Positions 22,328 to 33,600 of a DNA stretch of 64,000 nucleotides are shown here, one piece after another. The notes under the pieces are model-generated. The model did no database searches. It was not told the origin of the DNA and saw only the letters and a list, made by a program, of their open reading frames with translations. Source of the DNA: Corylus avellana (Eukaryota; Streptophyta; Magnoliopsida; Fagales; Betulaceae); the NCBI RefSeq assembly GCF_901000735.1, contig NC_081549.1, positions 4,579,416-4,643,415 on the forward strand. The letters run 5' to 3'. The number at the start of each line of letters is the position of its first letter. Position 1 is the stretch's first letter. A program made the translations under genes and the position numbers.

Positions 22328-22868
22328 TTATAATGTTGACATACAAGGAATAGGTATTTTAAGGCAATAACTTGGATAACCACAACCGTCTATGGCTTCT
22401 ATCGTTATGAAAGCCCATTGGAGATGCTTAGAACACAATAGCCGTATTGCCGCAAAATACGTATCAATTGAGATCTCGTGAACTCGCTCATTGAGCAACT
22501 TCATACATTGAACCACTGGATTAGGCGATCTGCATGTGCTATGGACGACCGAAGAAAGCCTAGTGTATTGGTCAGACTTGAAACGTGCGAACTCTTTCTT
22601 TGCCTTAGCCATTTCTTGAACTTCTTTGAGCGCGGCATAAAAAATAGTCTTACTAGACATTTTGGATAATTTCCTAGTAGTAACCGAAAGTGTGGTGGCT
22701 GGATGCACGCTCCTCCTCCTGCTTCCATAATATGGGTGCTCTCATCTCCTCAAATTCGCCGGAATCTTTCGACAGTTGATTGCTTCCTCGAGATGACCCG
22801 GTAGGCGAAGATGGCTTCTTTGTACGGGCCTTCGGCCGAGCAGGAGAAGGCAACTTCTTTGTAATTAG
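22328..22868 (-). pseudogene. Displaced last exon of Myb/SANT-like gene copy 1
   Basis: This is homologous to the last exon of the intact gene at 28347-28706. Shared blocks include PSPARPKARTKKP (about 22830), the exon core (FARFKSDQYTRLSSVVHSTC), and NERVHEISIDTYFAAIRLL followed by LQWAFI. It is disrupted. After SKDSGEFE an unrelated stretch (about 22665-22760) brings a stop, and the same stretch lies downstream of the stop in copy 2 (about 28250-28320). A frameshift then follows in the tail. It sits about 2 kb from the preceding exon of copy 1, behind the direct duplication at 22912-24080. Confidence 0.7.
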
Positions 22869-22911
22869 GGAAATTAATAGTAAATTGTAACGGATAAGGG
22901 TATCGGAGTTG

Positions 22912-24080
22912 GTTCCTATTGAACTTCTACACCTTTATTCTGTGCTTAGTTAAGCTCATTCCTTGTAGAATGACTTAGCTTCATTTTAGTTATGAAACTT
23001 GATACCTTAAAACATGTTAAATAACAACTTTGATCCATATTTTACCAAGTAATAGGTCTTAAAACATGTTAAGATCACCTTTGATCTATATTTTACCAAG
23101 TAATAAATCATAAACATGTTTTTTGCTAGTTTAGGCCTACTATTGAAGTTTGTTTGTGTTTGTGTTTGTGTTTTTTTTTTTTTTTTTGCCTTTGAGAGGC
23201 CTACTGTTGAAGTTGAGGCCATGAAGTAGTAAACTTAAATAGTAGAAAGTTCTAATCGACTATTCTGACATATTTCCCTTCATAACAACAATAATAATGT
23301 TAGAATTAATTTTTGGAATTTTTTTTAAAGGAAACTGTCATAAATGTCAAGTCTAGTCAAGGGTGACTTCTAATTAGAGTTTATGTGTTTAACTTAAGAA
23401 GTTTGGTATGGGGAATTAATTGTTATGTTAGAGAAATGAATAGTTATTTGTGGGAATGAAAGCAAGAAAAATGAAATGATGGTTCTGGTGGTGATACTGG
23501 ACAATGTTCTGGTTGTGGTGCCAGTACTAGTGGTTCCCGTTGAACTTCTACACCTTTATTCTATGCTTAGTTAAGCTCATTCCTTGTAACGGATGACTTA
23601 ACTTCATTTTAGCTGTGAAACTTGTTGTCTTAAAACATGTTAAGAACAAATTTGATCCATATTTTTCTAAGTAATATGTCTTAAAACATGTTAAGAACAC
23701 TGTTGATCCATATTTTACTAGGTAATAAAACATAAGCATGCTTTTTGCTAGTTTAGGCTTACTTTTGAAGTTTTTATTTTTTTTATTTTTTTGAAAGGCC
23801 TACTACCGAAGTTGAGGCCATGAAGTAGTAAACTTAAACAGTAGAAAGTTCAAATCGACTATTCTCACATATTCCCCTCATAACAACAATAATAATGTTA
23901 GAATTTTCGAAATTTTTTTTAAAGGAAAATGTCATAAATGTCAAGTCTAGTCAAGGGTGACTTCTAATTAGAGTTTGTGTTTAATTTATGCTTAGTTTGA
24001 TATGGGGAATGAATTACTATGTTAGGAAAATAAAAAAATGAATAGTTATTTATAGGAATGAAAGCAGGTGAAATGAAACA
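22912..24080. repeat. Direct tandem duplication, about 620-bp period
   Basis: Unit 1 starts at GTTCCTATTGAACTTCTACA (22912) and unit 2 at GTTCCCGTTGAACTTCTACA (23533). Both share CTTAGTTAAGCTCATTCCTT, the phrase TTAAAACATGTTAAGA, GAAGTTGAGGCCATGAAGTA and GTCAAGTCTAGTCAAGGGTG, and end near GGAATGAAAGCA. Inside each unit, TTTGATCCATATTTTACCAA-type phrases repeat at about 57 bp. No coding sequence is supported. The array splits copy 1 of the Myb/SANT-like gene from its last exon. Confidence 0.88.
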
Positions 24081-24130
24081 ATCTATATCTTTTCACTGAA
24101 ATTGCACTAAAATTATTAAAATACCCATGG

Positions 24131-24134
<4 letters not shown>

Positions 24135-24182
<48 letters not shown>
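24135..24182. repeat. (TAA)n microsatellite
   Basis: About 15-16 uninterrupted TAA units, likely polymorphic. The related frames are artefacts. Confidence 0.92.
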
Positions 24183-24184
<2 letters not shown>

Positions 24185-24849
24185 CCTGGAATTGTTCTAG
24201 CGTTTGTGCTTGCTTTCATGTGATAATTCTTTCTTTTTCCCCATTCCCATGTTCAAGCGTTTTGTGTATATCTATGGATGTTCATGCACGTTAGCAAAAA
24301 AAGCCTAGTGAATAACAAGCTAGAAAACATTTTTATCAGTTGCATGTGTTTATCTTATGGCTTTGTATGTATGCAGCTCCATAACTTGCAGCATCGGACT
24401 AAGAAGAATGAGATCGCAAGTTTTACATTTCTAGAACATAATGAAGAGCACAAAAAATCCTAAACCAGAAAGGAATTGAACTGAGTACGCCAACATTGAA
24501 GAGGGTTCTAAAGATTGGTTCTTGCCTTTGAGTGTACAAAGAGAGAGAGAGAGAGAGAGTGTGTTATAACAAAGCATCTTGTCCGCCTCCTTCCTTGATC
24601 AGATTTTGCTTAAAAATAAATATTGGTTGTTTTTTACAGGAGATACTGTAGATTATATTATGTGTTGATAATGCTGTGTTTTCCCACACCATAGACCTTT
24701 AGAGTGGCACAATGTATAAGACAAATGCTAAAGTCACTAACCCAACCTTTTTACATCATAATATTTTGATAATAACCAAAAAAAACCAAGCACTTGAACA
24801 GAGCTCCCCAGCCCAAGTAGGCTTGCTGCTTGGGTGGGCCTATTCCTAT

Positions 24850-25818
24850 TTAAAGGGATCTGGCTGCTTGCCATGTATCTAAAATTCTTATAAGCGTCCT
24901 CGCTTTCGCATCTTCCACCCTTAACAGCATTAACATTACACTGAAAAAATCCTCTTTTGACAATCCAAGGATGAGTCGAAACAAAGCCCTCTCAAGCTCC
25001 GACGACGTCGCTGAATTACTTCCGCAACTTGAGTTGGGTGAGTCCTGAGCTCTCTTTGCAGATGGCTTATTAAATAGAAGCGCTAGGAGCTTGTAATTGG
25101 CCACACCTTTTTTGCGAAACTTTTTGGCATCTTTATCCACCTATCAATACAACAACACAAACAACCATGTTATTTACCTTTTTACTATGAAAATAATAAT
25201 AATAAATAAATACAATTAACGATTTACCAGCAAGTAATTCTGCCAGGTTTTCTCTTCAGCAATGACGGTATTGGTCTTGGCGTCCCACATGAAACCCTTT
25301 TGGGTTATAAGCCTGGTGAAATGATTGAAGGAGCGTCGGATCCTCTGGTATTTCTCTCTACATTGCTTGCTCGTGAAGTTACGGTTCCCTCTCGCGTTTA
25401 ATTTAGCCCTGATTTCCGACCAAGCGCTTCTTCCAAAGGGCAGGTTTTGCCCTTGTTTATTTGGTCTATCATTATATGAACAAACATTTTTTCTATGTCG
25501 GGGTGCCACATTTTACCATCAAGGCCGGCCATCTATTAATTTACAACAATGGATGCATACATACGGGGGAAGTAAGAATCCAAAATATTATGCGAAATAT
25601 ATTTGAATTCAAACATATATATTTAGCAGTTAGCTCTCCCTGATTTCTGTACAATGCAAAGAAATTAGAGTATATATACATATTGAGATCGAGCAGAAGC
25701 ATGATCCAATTCCACGCTTAGAACAGGAATGAAAAAACTTAAAGGAAAGCACAAAAAAAAGGAAAAAAAGAAGAGACTGGTAGATCACCTGGGCTTGCGA
25801 GTGTGGTTTGGGAGCCAT
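24850..25818 (-). pseudogene. Myb/SANT-like (L10-interacting-MYB-like) gene, copy 1, broken
   Basis: Three exons can be placed: 25789-25818 (MAPKPHSQAQ), 25228-25532 (Myb/SANT-like domain) and 24850-25140. The domain starts MAGLDGKMWHPDIEKMF and continues with IWSE-like RAKLNARGNRNFTSKQCREK and YQRIRRSFNHFTRL. Near 25440 one base is missing relative to copy 2 (GGCAGGTTTTGCC against GGCAGGGTTTTGCC), which shifts the frame inside the domain. The exon homologous to 29437-29530 is deleted. The last exon runs on past the splice site used in copy 2 and ends ILDTWQAARSL. Members of this family have an N-terminal Myb/SANT-like DNA-binding domain and a C-terminal helical domain. If the single-base loss were a sequencing error, a shorter protein might still be made. 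Confidence 0.75.
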
Positions 25819-26424
25819 GCTCAGGAAGGTTGAAGTTACAGGAGTACTCAGGAAGGAAGTTCATGTGACGTTTTGGGGCCTTGGCGTTGAGCAATAAATA
25901 AATAAGGGACACACTGAGGCTGAGTTGAGACGTGCTTGAGAAGAGACTATAAGAAAAAAAGTGGCGCGCTCATCTTAAAATTTGAAAAAAATAGATGAGA
26001 AATGCTGGATGATGCCATGATGGTACGTTGATGTGAAAACACACTCTTCGTCAGAGTGCACAGAGCCAGATGTATATGCCTGATATTTAAATTTGATTTT
26101 AATATTTTTTTTTTATCACTACAACTAATTGTTAATACTATTTTAAGATTAAAGAAAATGGGATATTTGAATTTTGACCAGAGAATCACAAAATCGTGAA
26201 TTACTGGGTTGATAAAATTTTGATAAGCATTCTAGTTTCAAAAAGAGTTCTAGAAAATGTAGAAGAATTGATGTAGTGAAGAAGGCAAATTTGCAGTGGC
26301 GGATCCAAGATGTTGGCTAAGGGTGGAGGCAAATTTGAAATAGATTATGCATTATTTTATGAACTGCATTACTATTGCAAGCAGGAGACAAAATTGGAAA
26401 CTCGTTGTAAATGCTTATAAGTTA

Positions 26425-26752
26425 GGAAAAATTACAGTTTATCCCTTTAAAGTTGACAATGTTTTTCAATTCGAATACTAAAATTTCAAATTTTTGCAAT
26501 TTGACCAATTTTATCCAAATTTGTACTCCTTTGGCCATCTAGTCATTTTTGTACTCCCAAATTTGTTTTTGTTTTCATAAAATTTTTTTTTTTTAAAAAA
26601 AAAAAAATCAAGTGCAATATGAGAATTTTGAGATGATATTGATTGAATTAAAAAAAATTGAGACTTTGTGAGGGTAAATTGTAAAAATTGAAACTTTAAT
26701 AATCGAATTGAAAAATACTGTCAACTTTGAAAGGATAAACTGTAATTTTCCC
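26425..26752. mobile_element. Mutator-type MITE with a perfect 9-bp target duplication
   Basis: The terminal inverted repeats are about 90 bp: GGAAAAATTACAGTTTATCC at the left, and GGGAAAATTACAGTTTATCC as the reverse complement of the right end. The match continues through AAAGTTGACA and TTTTTCAATTCGA. The 9 bases TATAAGTTA occur immediately before (26416-26424) and immediately after (26753-26761). A 9-bp duplication and long TIRs are hallmarks of Mutator-like elements. There is no internal coding. Confidence 0.88.
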
Positions 26753-26789
26753 TATAAGTTATAAACAATAGGGATTGAAATTATTCGCA

Positions 26790-27010
26790 AGTTTTAATCT
26801 TATCAAAATAGAAAAACCGCTACAGGTTATTAATTTATTATTATTTTAAAAAAAAAATAAAATTGAAGTACATAAATTGAAAGAATTAAAGCATACACTC
26901 GGGGACAAGCTAAAAACAGGGGACCCATATGCAAAAACAATCTTCCAAGAAAGAGGAAAGAAAGTCCAAGAACATGCAACTAAGAAACAGGCTATTTAAG
27001 CCGTTACTTT
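26790..27010 (+). promoter_or_regulatory. Promoter-like segment homologous to the 77-aa gene promoter
   Basis: It contains AAAACCGCTACAGGTTATTA, CTTCCAAGAAAGAGGAAAG and GAAACAGGCTATTTAAGCC, which parallel 20340-20545. The TATA-like CTATTTAA is near 26993. Downstream, the first ATG (27146, ATGGCAAATATTTTATGA) gives only five codons, so the coding part of the 77-aa gene has not been carried along. A transcript from here would run antisense to the IDE exons at 27289-27993. Activity is not proven. Confidence 0.4.
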
Positions 27011-27288
27011 CTCCATTCACCAAACCAGTTGGTTAAAATTTTCTTCATCTGCTTTCTGCTTTCTGTTTTCTGCTATCACAAACATACTCAAAATACAAAT
27101 TATCCACAACTTTGAAGAAGTGCAATTCATTTGGTTAAAAACAAGATGGCAAATATTTTATGATTTCATTTTTCTCCTTCCTGCGACTGATTTTCAAAAT
27201 AATTGTTCCAAACATTCTTCCACTACTTCGGCCTACTGAGATGGCAGAAGTTGTGTTTCTTTGCTAACTGTGGTGAAAGCTCAACTCT

Positions 27289-27993
27289 CTATAATTTCAC
27301 GTGACCAGCGACGCCTCTGAATGATCCATAAAGAGGCTGTGACCGTCTGAAACTGAATATATCACCTATTTGCATGGAGTAGCGCTGCGGTTCACTTTTA
27401 TCTGCCGTGTACTCCGAACTATGTCGGTTTCCATACACTCCCACACTTAATGTCCTCTTCTGGGCTGCTCCAACTTTTATATATTCATTGAAAAAGTCGA
27501 CCAATTCTTGTTTTTCTATCCGTCTTAATGCTGCAACCTGTTTCAAAATCATCCAAAAGAGTCAACTACTTAATTTTGTAAATCTTCGGAATAAAAATAT
27601 ATGCTGTAATCAGCTCATGTCCCTTGAGTATCTTTCTGCTACCATGACTGACATCAGGAGTTGTAAATCACAATTCAAATTCATATTCTTCACCGAAATT
27701 GATGTTATTGTGAAATTATTACCAAACTTTATTGTTGTTGTGGTTGTTATTATTATCATTATTATTGTTATTATTACTTTTTCTAAAAGAAAAGGTCTCC
27801 AAAAATACTAGGGGAGAATTATTCTAAAGCATGTGCAAAAAAGATCACAGATAAAAAAGATATTTCATACCTCAGATTCTCTCCTTTCAAACTTGAGGGT
27901 CCCATCATAAATCTCTCGCCAGAAAAATCCAGATTCTTCCCTTAAGTTCTTGTGCTTCTCGAGCTTCATATCGATTAATGCAGTCACATTGCT
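27289..27993 (-). pseudogene. Orphan copy of the last two IDE exons
   Basis: The exons are 27871-27993 (SNVTALIDMKLEKHKNLREE) and 27289-27537 (VAALRRIEKQELVDFFNEYI to ...GHVKL and stop). They and the intron between them are almost identical to 31258-31380 and 30676-30924 in the main gene. The homology extends upstream to about 28190, inside what is intron in the main gene, and stops there beside the Myb/SANT-like copy 2. No further IDE exons precede it, so it cannot encode a protease alone. Of the two changes I noticed, the exon one (NVT against NVN) is missense and keeps the frame, which suggests a recent duplication. Confidence 0.88.
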
Positions 27994-28189
27994 CTGCATG
28001 ACACGCAGTTTAGCGAATAAATTACCGTGAAATTAAATCAACACTTGAAAATGTAAGGGCACATCTACCATAAAGTTGAATCGCTAAAGGTCCATTTAAT
28101 CATCAAGGCTCTAGAAAATTTTACCTAAGACCAATCCCATGTCTCCAACTCCCCATCCACAATATTCCACCCAAAGCCAAATTTGTTGG

Positions 28190-28346
28190 GCAAGCCTCTA
28201 TAGAAATACCAAGCTCCCTGGAAAGACGGGTTAGAGTCCTCATGCACTCGTCTTCAGGCTCGTCGGAGAAAGAGAAAGTGTGGCGGCTGGATGCACCCTC
28301 CTCCTTCCATAACATTAGGGGACATTTAAGAACAACACCCAATATT
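28190..28346 (-). other. Duplication junction downstream of the Myb/SANT-like gene
   Basis: To about 28190 the sequence matches the IDE intron at about 31510-31600 (CCAATCCCATGTCTCCAACT, then GGGCAAGCCT). After that it becomes the 3' flank of the Myb/SANT-like copy, including CGTCGGAGAAAGAGAAAGTG and the GGCTGGATGCACCCTCCTCC stretch that copy 1 carries inside its last exon. This is the breakpoint of the tandem segmental duplication. Confidence 0.65.
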
Positions 28347-29682
28347 TTAAGGCAACAACTTCGATAACCACAACCTCCTATCATGGGCGGACATCCTTAT
28401 GAAAGCCCATTGGAGTTGCTCATCAAACACCCATAGCCGTATTGCCTCAAAGTACGTATCAATTGAGATCTCGTGAATTAGCTCATTGAGGAGGTTCATA
28501 CACAGATCCGTTGGATGAGGCGATGTGCATGTGCTATGGAAGACCGAAGAAAGCCCAGTGTAGTGGTCACACTTAACACGTGCGAGCTCTTTCTTTGCCT
28601 CAAATTCGCCGGACACTTTCGACAGCCGATTGCTTCCTCGAGACGACCCGGCAGGCGAAGGTGGCTTCTTTGTACGGGCCTTCGGCCGGGCAGGAGAAGG
28701 TCGGTTCTTTGATGAACGCAGGAAATAGCCATGGCGCTATCAAAGGGCATTAACAAAACAAAAAACATTAGACAAAGGCAGCAAAAGCAAACAGAAAGAT
28801 GAGAAGAGATTTTTGTAGATTAAAGATCACCATTGAGTTACTTCCGCAACTTGAGTTGGCAGATGGCTTATTAAATAGAAGGGCTAGGAGCATGTAATTG
28901 GCCACACCTTTTTTGCGAAACTTTTTGGCATTTTTATCCGCCTATCAATACAAAGAACCATGTTATTACCTTTTTACTATTATTACAAAAAAAAAAAAAA
29001 GGAAAAAAAAAAAGGAAAACATAGAATTACCATTTTACCACTTACCAGCAAGTAATTCTGCCAGGTTTCCTCATCGGCAATGACGGTATTGGTCTCGGCG
29101 TCAAAAGCGAAACCCTTCTGCCTCATAAGCCTGGTGAAATGATTGAAGGAGCGTCGGATCCTCTGGTATTTCTCTCTACATTGCTTGCTCGTGAAGTTGC
29201 GGTTTCCCCTCTCGTTTAATTTAGCCCTGATTTCCGACCAAATCCTTCTTCCAAAGGGCAGGGTTTTGCCCTTGTTTATTTGTTCTATCATAATGTCGAT
29301 AAACATTTTCTCTATGTCGGTGTGCCACATTTTCCCATCAAGGTCGGCCATCTATTAATTTGGAAGTAAGAAGCCTAAATATTATGCAAAATATATTTGA
29401 ATTCAAACATATATTGTCGGCCGAGGTGGAGCATACCTTACGGTGGGTTGATGGTTTTGGCAACTGCTTCGTGGGTGACCGTTTGCGTGGAAGATTTTGT
29501 TTCACCGATGACCGGAACATGTACATCGATCTACAATGCAAAGAAATTAGAGTATATATACATATTGAGAATAGAAGCATGATCCAATTCCACGCTTAGA
29601 ACAGGAACGAAAAATTTTCAAAGACAGCAGAAAAATAGAAAAATAAGTACAGATTGGTAGATCACCTGGTCTTGGGAGCCAT
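28347..29682 (-). CDS. Myb/SANT-like DNA-binding protein, intact copy 2, 5 exons
   Basis: The exons are 29666-29682, 29437-29530, 29046-29351, 28831-28941 and 28347-28706. All introns are GT-AG, the phases fit, and the product has 295 residues. Order of parts: a basic N-terminus (MAPKTRSMYMFRSSVKQ then PRKRSPTKQLPKP); a Myb/SANT-like domain (about residues 40-135: KMWHTDIEKMFIDIMIEQ, GRRIWSEIRAKLNERG, SKQCREKYQRIRRSFNHF, DEETWQNYLL); the family signature KNAKKFRKKGVANYMLLALL; a Pro/Lys-rich linker (PARPKARTKKPPSP); and a C-terminal helical domain (NLLNELIHEISIDTYFEAIR, QLQWAFIRM, RRLWLSKLLP). This layout is that of L10-interacting-MYB-like proteins, which share ancestry with the Myb-like proteins of PIF/Harbinger transposons. 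A nuclear regulator is the likely role. The target is unknown. Confidence 0.85.
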
Positions 29683-29959
29683 GCGCAAGGAAGTTTCTGT
29701 GAGCAATATAAATAAGGGCGCCACAGTAGCTGAGTTGAAGCGTGCTTGAGAAGAGACTCAAAAATAAAATTAAAAAGTGGCGGCGCTCATCTTAAAATTT
29801 GAACAAATAGAAGAGAAATGGTTGATGGTATGTTGATGTGAAAACACACTCTTCGTCAGAGTGCACGATGTGCACAGAGCCAGCTGTAATTGCCCGATTT
29901 AAATTTGATTTTAATACTTTTTATCACTACAACTAATTGCTAATACTATTTTAAGATTA

Positions 29960-30175
29960 TTCGGCTTTGTTTGGCAATCGGATTCGACCCAAAAACTTAA
30001 CACTTTTTTTTAAAATTAATCAAAATATTTTTATTTTTTAGATTACATTAATTATTTTTTATTATTATTTAAATTAAAAAAATCACTACAAAATAATTTT
30101 TTTTTTTTTTTTTTCATATCAATCAAATTTGTTACAATACTTATTATTGTAACAATCACCAAGGGGTCCTAATTT
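29960..30175 (-). mobile_element. Third copy of the TTGATTGATG MITE family
   Basis: On the minus strand it reads GGACCCCTTGGTGATTGTTA, then TTTGATTGATATGAAAAAA, TTATTTTGTAGTGATT, and finally GATTGCCAAACAAAGCCGA. This is the same internal order as 7845-8097 and 15025-15265. It is absent from the equivalent place in the first duplication unit (26.2-26.8 kb), so it may have inserted after the duplication. Confidence 0.5.
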
Positions 30176-30304
30176 AAATTTACTTATTATTCTTATTTAA
30201 ATTTGTCCAAGTATTATTGTAACAATACTTATTTATTTTACAAAATACATATATTTGTTCAAAAATCACCAATTAATCAAAATATTCTTATTATTCAAAA
30301 TTTT

Positions 30305-30400
30305 TTTTTTTTCTCATATCAATCTTCCAAGAAAGAGGAAAGAAAGTCCAAGAACATGCAACTAAGAAACAGGCTATTTAAGCTTTTTTACTTTCTCCAT
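30305..30400 (+). promoter_or_regulatory. Second promoter-like segment beside the IDE 3' end
   Basis: CTTCCAAGAAAGAGGAAAG and GAAACAGGCTATTTAAGC repeat the 20.5- and 26.9-kb segments. The following leader is close to that at 27010-27145, and the ATG again opens only ATGGCAAATATTTTATGA (about 30521). Same interpretation as the 26.8-kb copy. Activity unknown. Confidence 0.4.
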
Positions 30401-30675
30401 TCACCAAACCAGTTGGTTAAAATTTTCTTCATCTGCTTTCTGTTTTCTGCTATCACAAACATCCTCAAAATACAAATTATCCGCAACTTTGAATAAGTGC
30501 AATTCATTTGGTTAAAACGAGATGGCAAATATTTTATGATTTCGTTTTTCTCCTTCCTGTCCATGTTTTGCGATTGATTTTCAAAATAATTGTTCCAACA
30601 TTCTTCCACTACTTCGGCCTTACTGAGATGGCAGAAGTTGTGTTTCTTTGCTAACTGTGGTGAAAGCTCAACTCT

Positions 30676-33600
30676 CTATAATTTCACATGACCAGCGACG
30701 CCTCTGAATGAACCATAAAGAGGCTGTGACCTTCTGAAACTGAATATATCACCTATTTGCATGGAGTAGCGCTGTGGTTCACTTTTATCTGCCGTGTACT
30801 CCGAACTATGTCGGTTTCCATACACTCCCACACTTAATGTCCTCTTCTGGGCTGCCCCAACTTTTATATATTCATTGAAAAAGTCGACCAATTCTTGTTT
30901 TTCTATCCGTCTTAATGCTGCAACCTGTTTCAAAATCATCCAAAAGAGTCAACTACTTAATTTTGTAAATCTTCGGAATAAAAATATATGCTGTAATCAG
31001 CTCATGTCCCTTGAGTATCTTTCTGCTACCATGACTGACATCAGGAGTTGTAAATCACAATTCAAATTCATATTCTTCACCGAAATTGATGTTATTGTGA
31101 AATTATTACCAAACTTTATTGTTGTTGTGGTTGTTATTATTATCATTATTATTGTTATTATTACTTTTTCTAAAAGAAAAGGTCTCCAAAAATACTAGGG
31201 GAGAATTATTCTAAAGCATGTGCAAAAAAGATCACAGATAAAAAAGATATTTCATACCTCAGATTCTCTCCTTTCAAACTTGAGGGTCCCATCATAAATC
31301 TCTCGCCAGAAAAATCCAGATTCTTCCCTTAAGTTCTTGTGCTTCTCAAGCTTCATATCGATTAATGCATTCACATTGCTCTGCATGACACGCAGTTTAG
31401 CGAATAAATTACCGTGAAATTAAATCAACACTTGAAAATGTAAGGACACATCTACCATAAATCGCTAAAGGTCCATTTAATCAACAAGGCTCTAGAAAAT
31501 TTTACGTAAGACAAAATTTTGAACCTAAGACCAATCCCATGTCTCCAACTCCCCATCCACAATATTCCACCCAAAGCCAAATATGATGGGCAAGCCTTGA
31601 AATTGATGCTAATTAAAAGATAAATTTATCTAATTACACAAAAGAAAGCTGATATTTTACATGATTGCTCATGACCTAATAGCCCAAACTCTAGTAACAA
31701 GCAGGCAACCGTAATACTCATCAGACTAACCATCTGATTTGATGATTATTTTGAAACATGGATCAGAAAAGAATTGCTGAACTACCCGGGGCCGGCAGTG
31801 AGTAAATTCCAACTGTTTTTAGCTTATGGTATAAAATATTGTGATTTACTGAATGGGATATAAACAATTCCATTGACATTATTTCAGCCCAAAAACTTCA
31901 CAAATATCACACTATGGGCTTGACCGCACTAATAAGTAGCAATTACAAATAACTATTCAAAGTATATTTTGACATCCACAAATGTCAAGAGTCCTTTTTC
32001 TTGTATTAGACACCTCTAGTTCTAACGTCTCAAAACATAGATATGCCTTGACAAATATGATAAATTGCATATGTGCATGTCAAAAGTACTTTTCTATATA
32101 TTCTTCTTCTCGGATTCCATATTATGAGTGCACAAACTATTATCCTAAAAATGATGCATGTAATCCCACACATTGTTTTACATTCCACTTTTAAGGCATT
32201 GAAGGTTGACATCCAAAGAAAAGCTATTACATGTCTACCAACTATACAGGAAACACTGGCTTCCCTTTTAAGTAAAGAAACAATATGTTAGTGAATACCT
32301 TAGACAATGCAGGTCATGAAAAAAGCTCATGTATAGACAAAAATTACTTGTGGTAAAACTTTTTCTCACCTTGAATTCATCACTGGTCATCTCATAAAGT
32401 TTACTCTCAAATGTCTTGAGAAGTGCCTCAACTCTTGAATCAATATTTCCTGGACCCTATTATCAGCAGAGAGTACACAAGGTTAGGCAACAAGCCAACA
32501 GTGTATAGAGAAAAAAAAGTCATGATGTATACCTTCACTGTGGACTGGATGATAAACTGCACTCCACGGACACCAGAATCATTCCTATATTATGAAAAAC
32601 TTGTAAATTATAAAAGAGAAGGGCAGATATTACATGCAAGGTGTGATAATTAGGGCAACCATGTTTTACACACCTCTGCAAGAGCACAGTAATGTACCCA
32701 AGCTGCTCAACTGATCTAAGCTGGTGGAAGGTTGGTTCCTTCGCAATGAGGGCAAAAAGCTGAAGCTTCACATTCAGCACAAAATCATCACGGTGAACCT
32801 AGACAATTTTTCAACAGGAGCATAACAGCATTAGAACCACCACTGAGATATTTCATCCAGATCCAAGTATCTGGACAGGTCATAAAAATATAAATTATAG
32901 AAATCAAGCACAAATGGAAGTGAGAATTTTATGTTTCTTTCCTGAAAGAATACTGTATCAGTTCAGGTGGTACAATGCTTGTGCTTGTGGTGGTTAGCTT
33001 AAAAAATTACATGGAATTGTAACTACTAATTTTCACTAGAAGTTCTCTAGGAATCATATAGTGTACAAAAACCTTAAAATTTAGTAGAGAAAATAGCAGC
33101 TTAAAATATTTTGCCCAATTATCTAATAGATGCATTATGAGGAATTTTTCACCTTGCCACAGTAAATAAAGAGAGAATAATCTGATACGAAAAAGTTAAC
33201 TGCTAACTTTCCCCAGTCATAAAGTTTGTGAGAAACTCAAACAGAATGAAAATTAATTGACCAAATATTCAAGCATTTAATTGGACCATAGCATCTTTTA
33301 AGAACAATGTAAAATTACCTGAATATAGTGGACAAGGGCAGAATTCTCATCATTTGGATTAAGGCCTTCCACAGGGTAGAAGTAACTCATGCCCCTTTCC
33401 AGTTTAACAACTCTATTTGTCACATGTTGGGATGGGAATAAAGGCTGGCATACAGAGTTTGGACCATGAAAGAAAACATCTTCAATATGCTGGATCATCG
33501 ATTCTGCTTCACTGGTTTCAATGTTTCCTGGAAAAAAAAATAAAAGAGTAGTCATGAAATGAAATTAAAATCCAAACAAGAATGGCTGATATTCACCAAA

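Noticed and set aside
27407..27811. 134-aa plus-strand frame, repeated identically at 30794-31198
   Set aside because: It is antisense to the IDE last exon and intron and ends in a low-complexity V/I run. Its conservation reflects the duplication.
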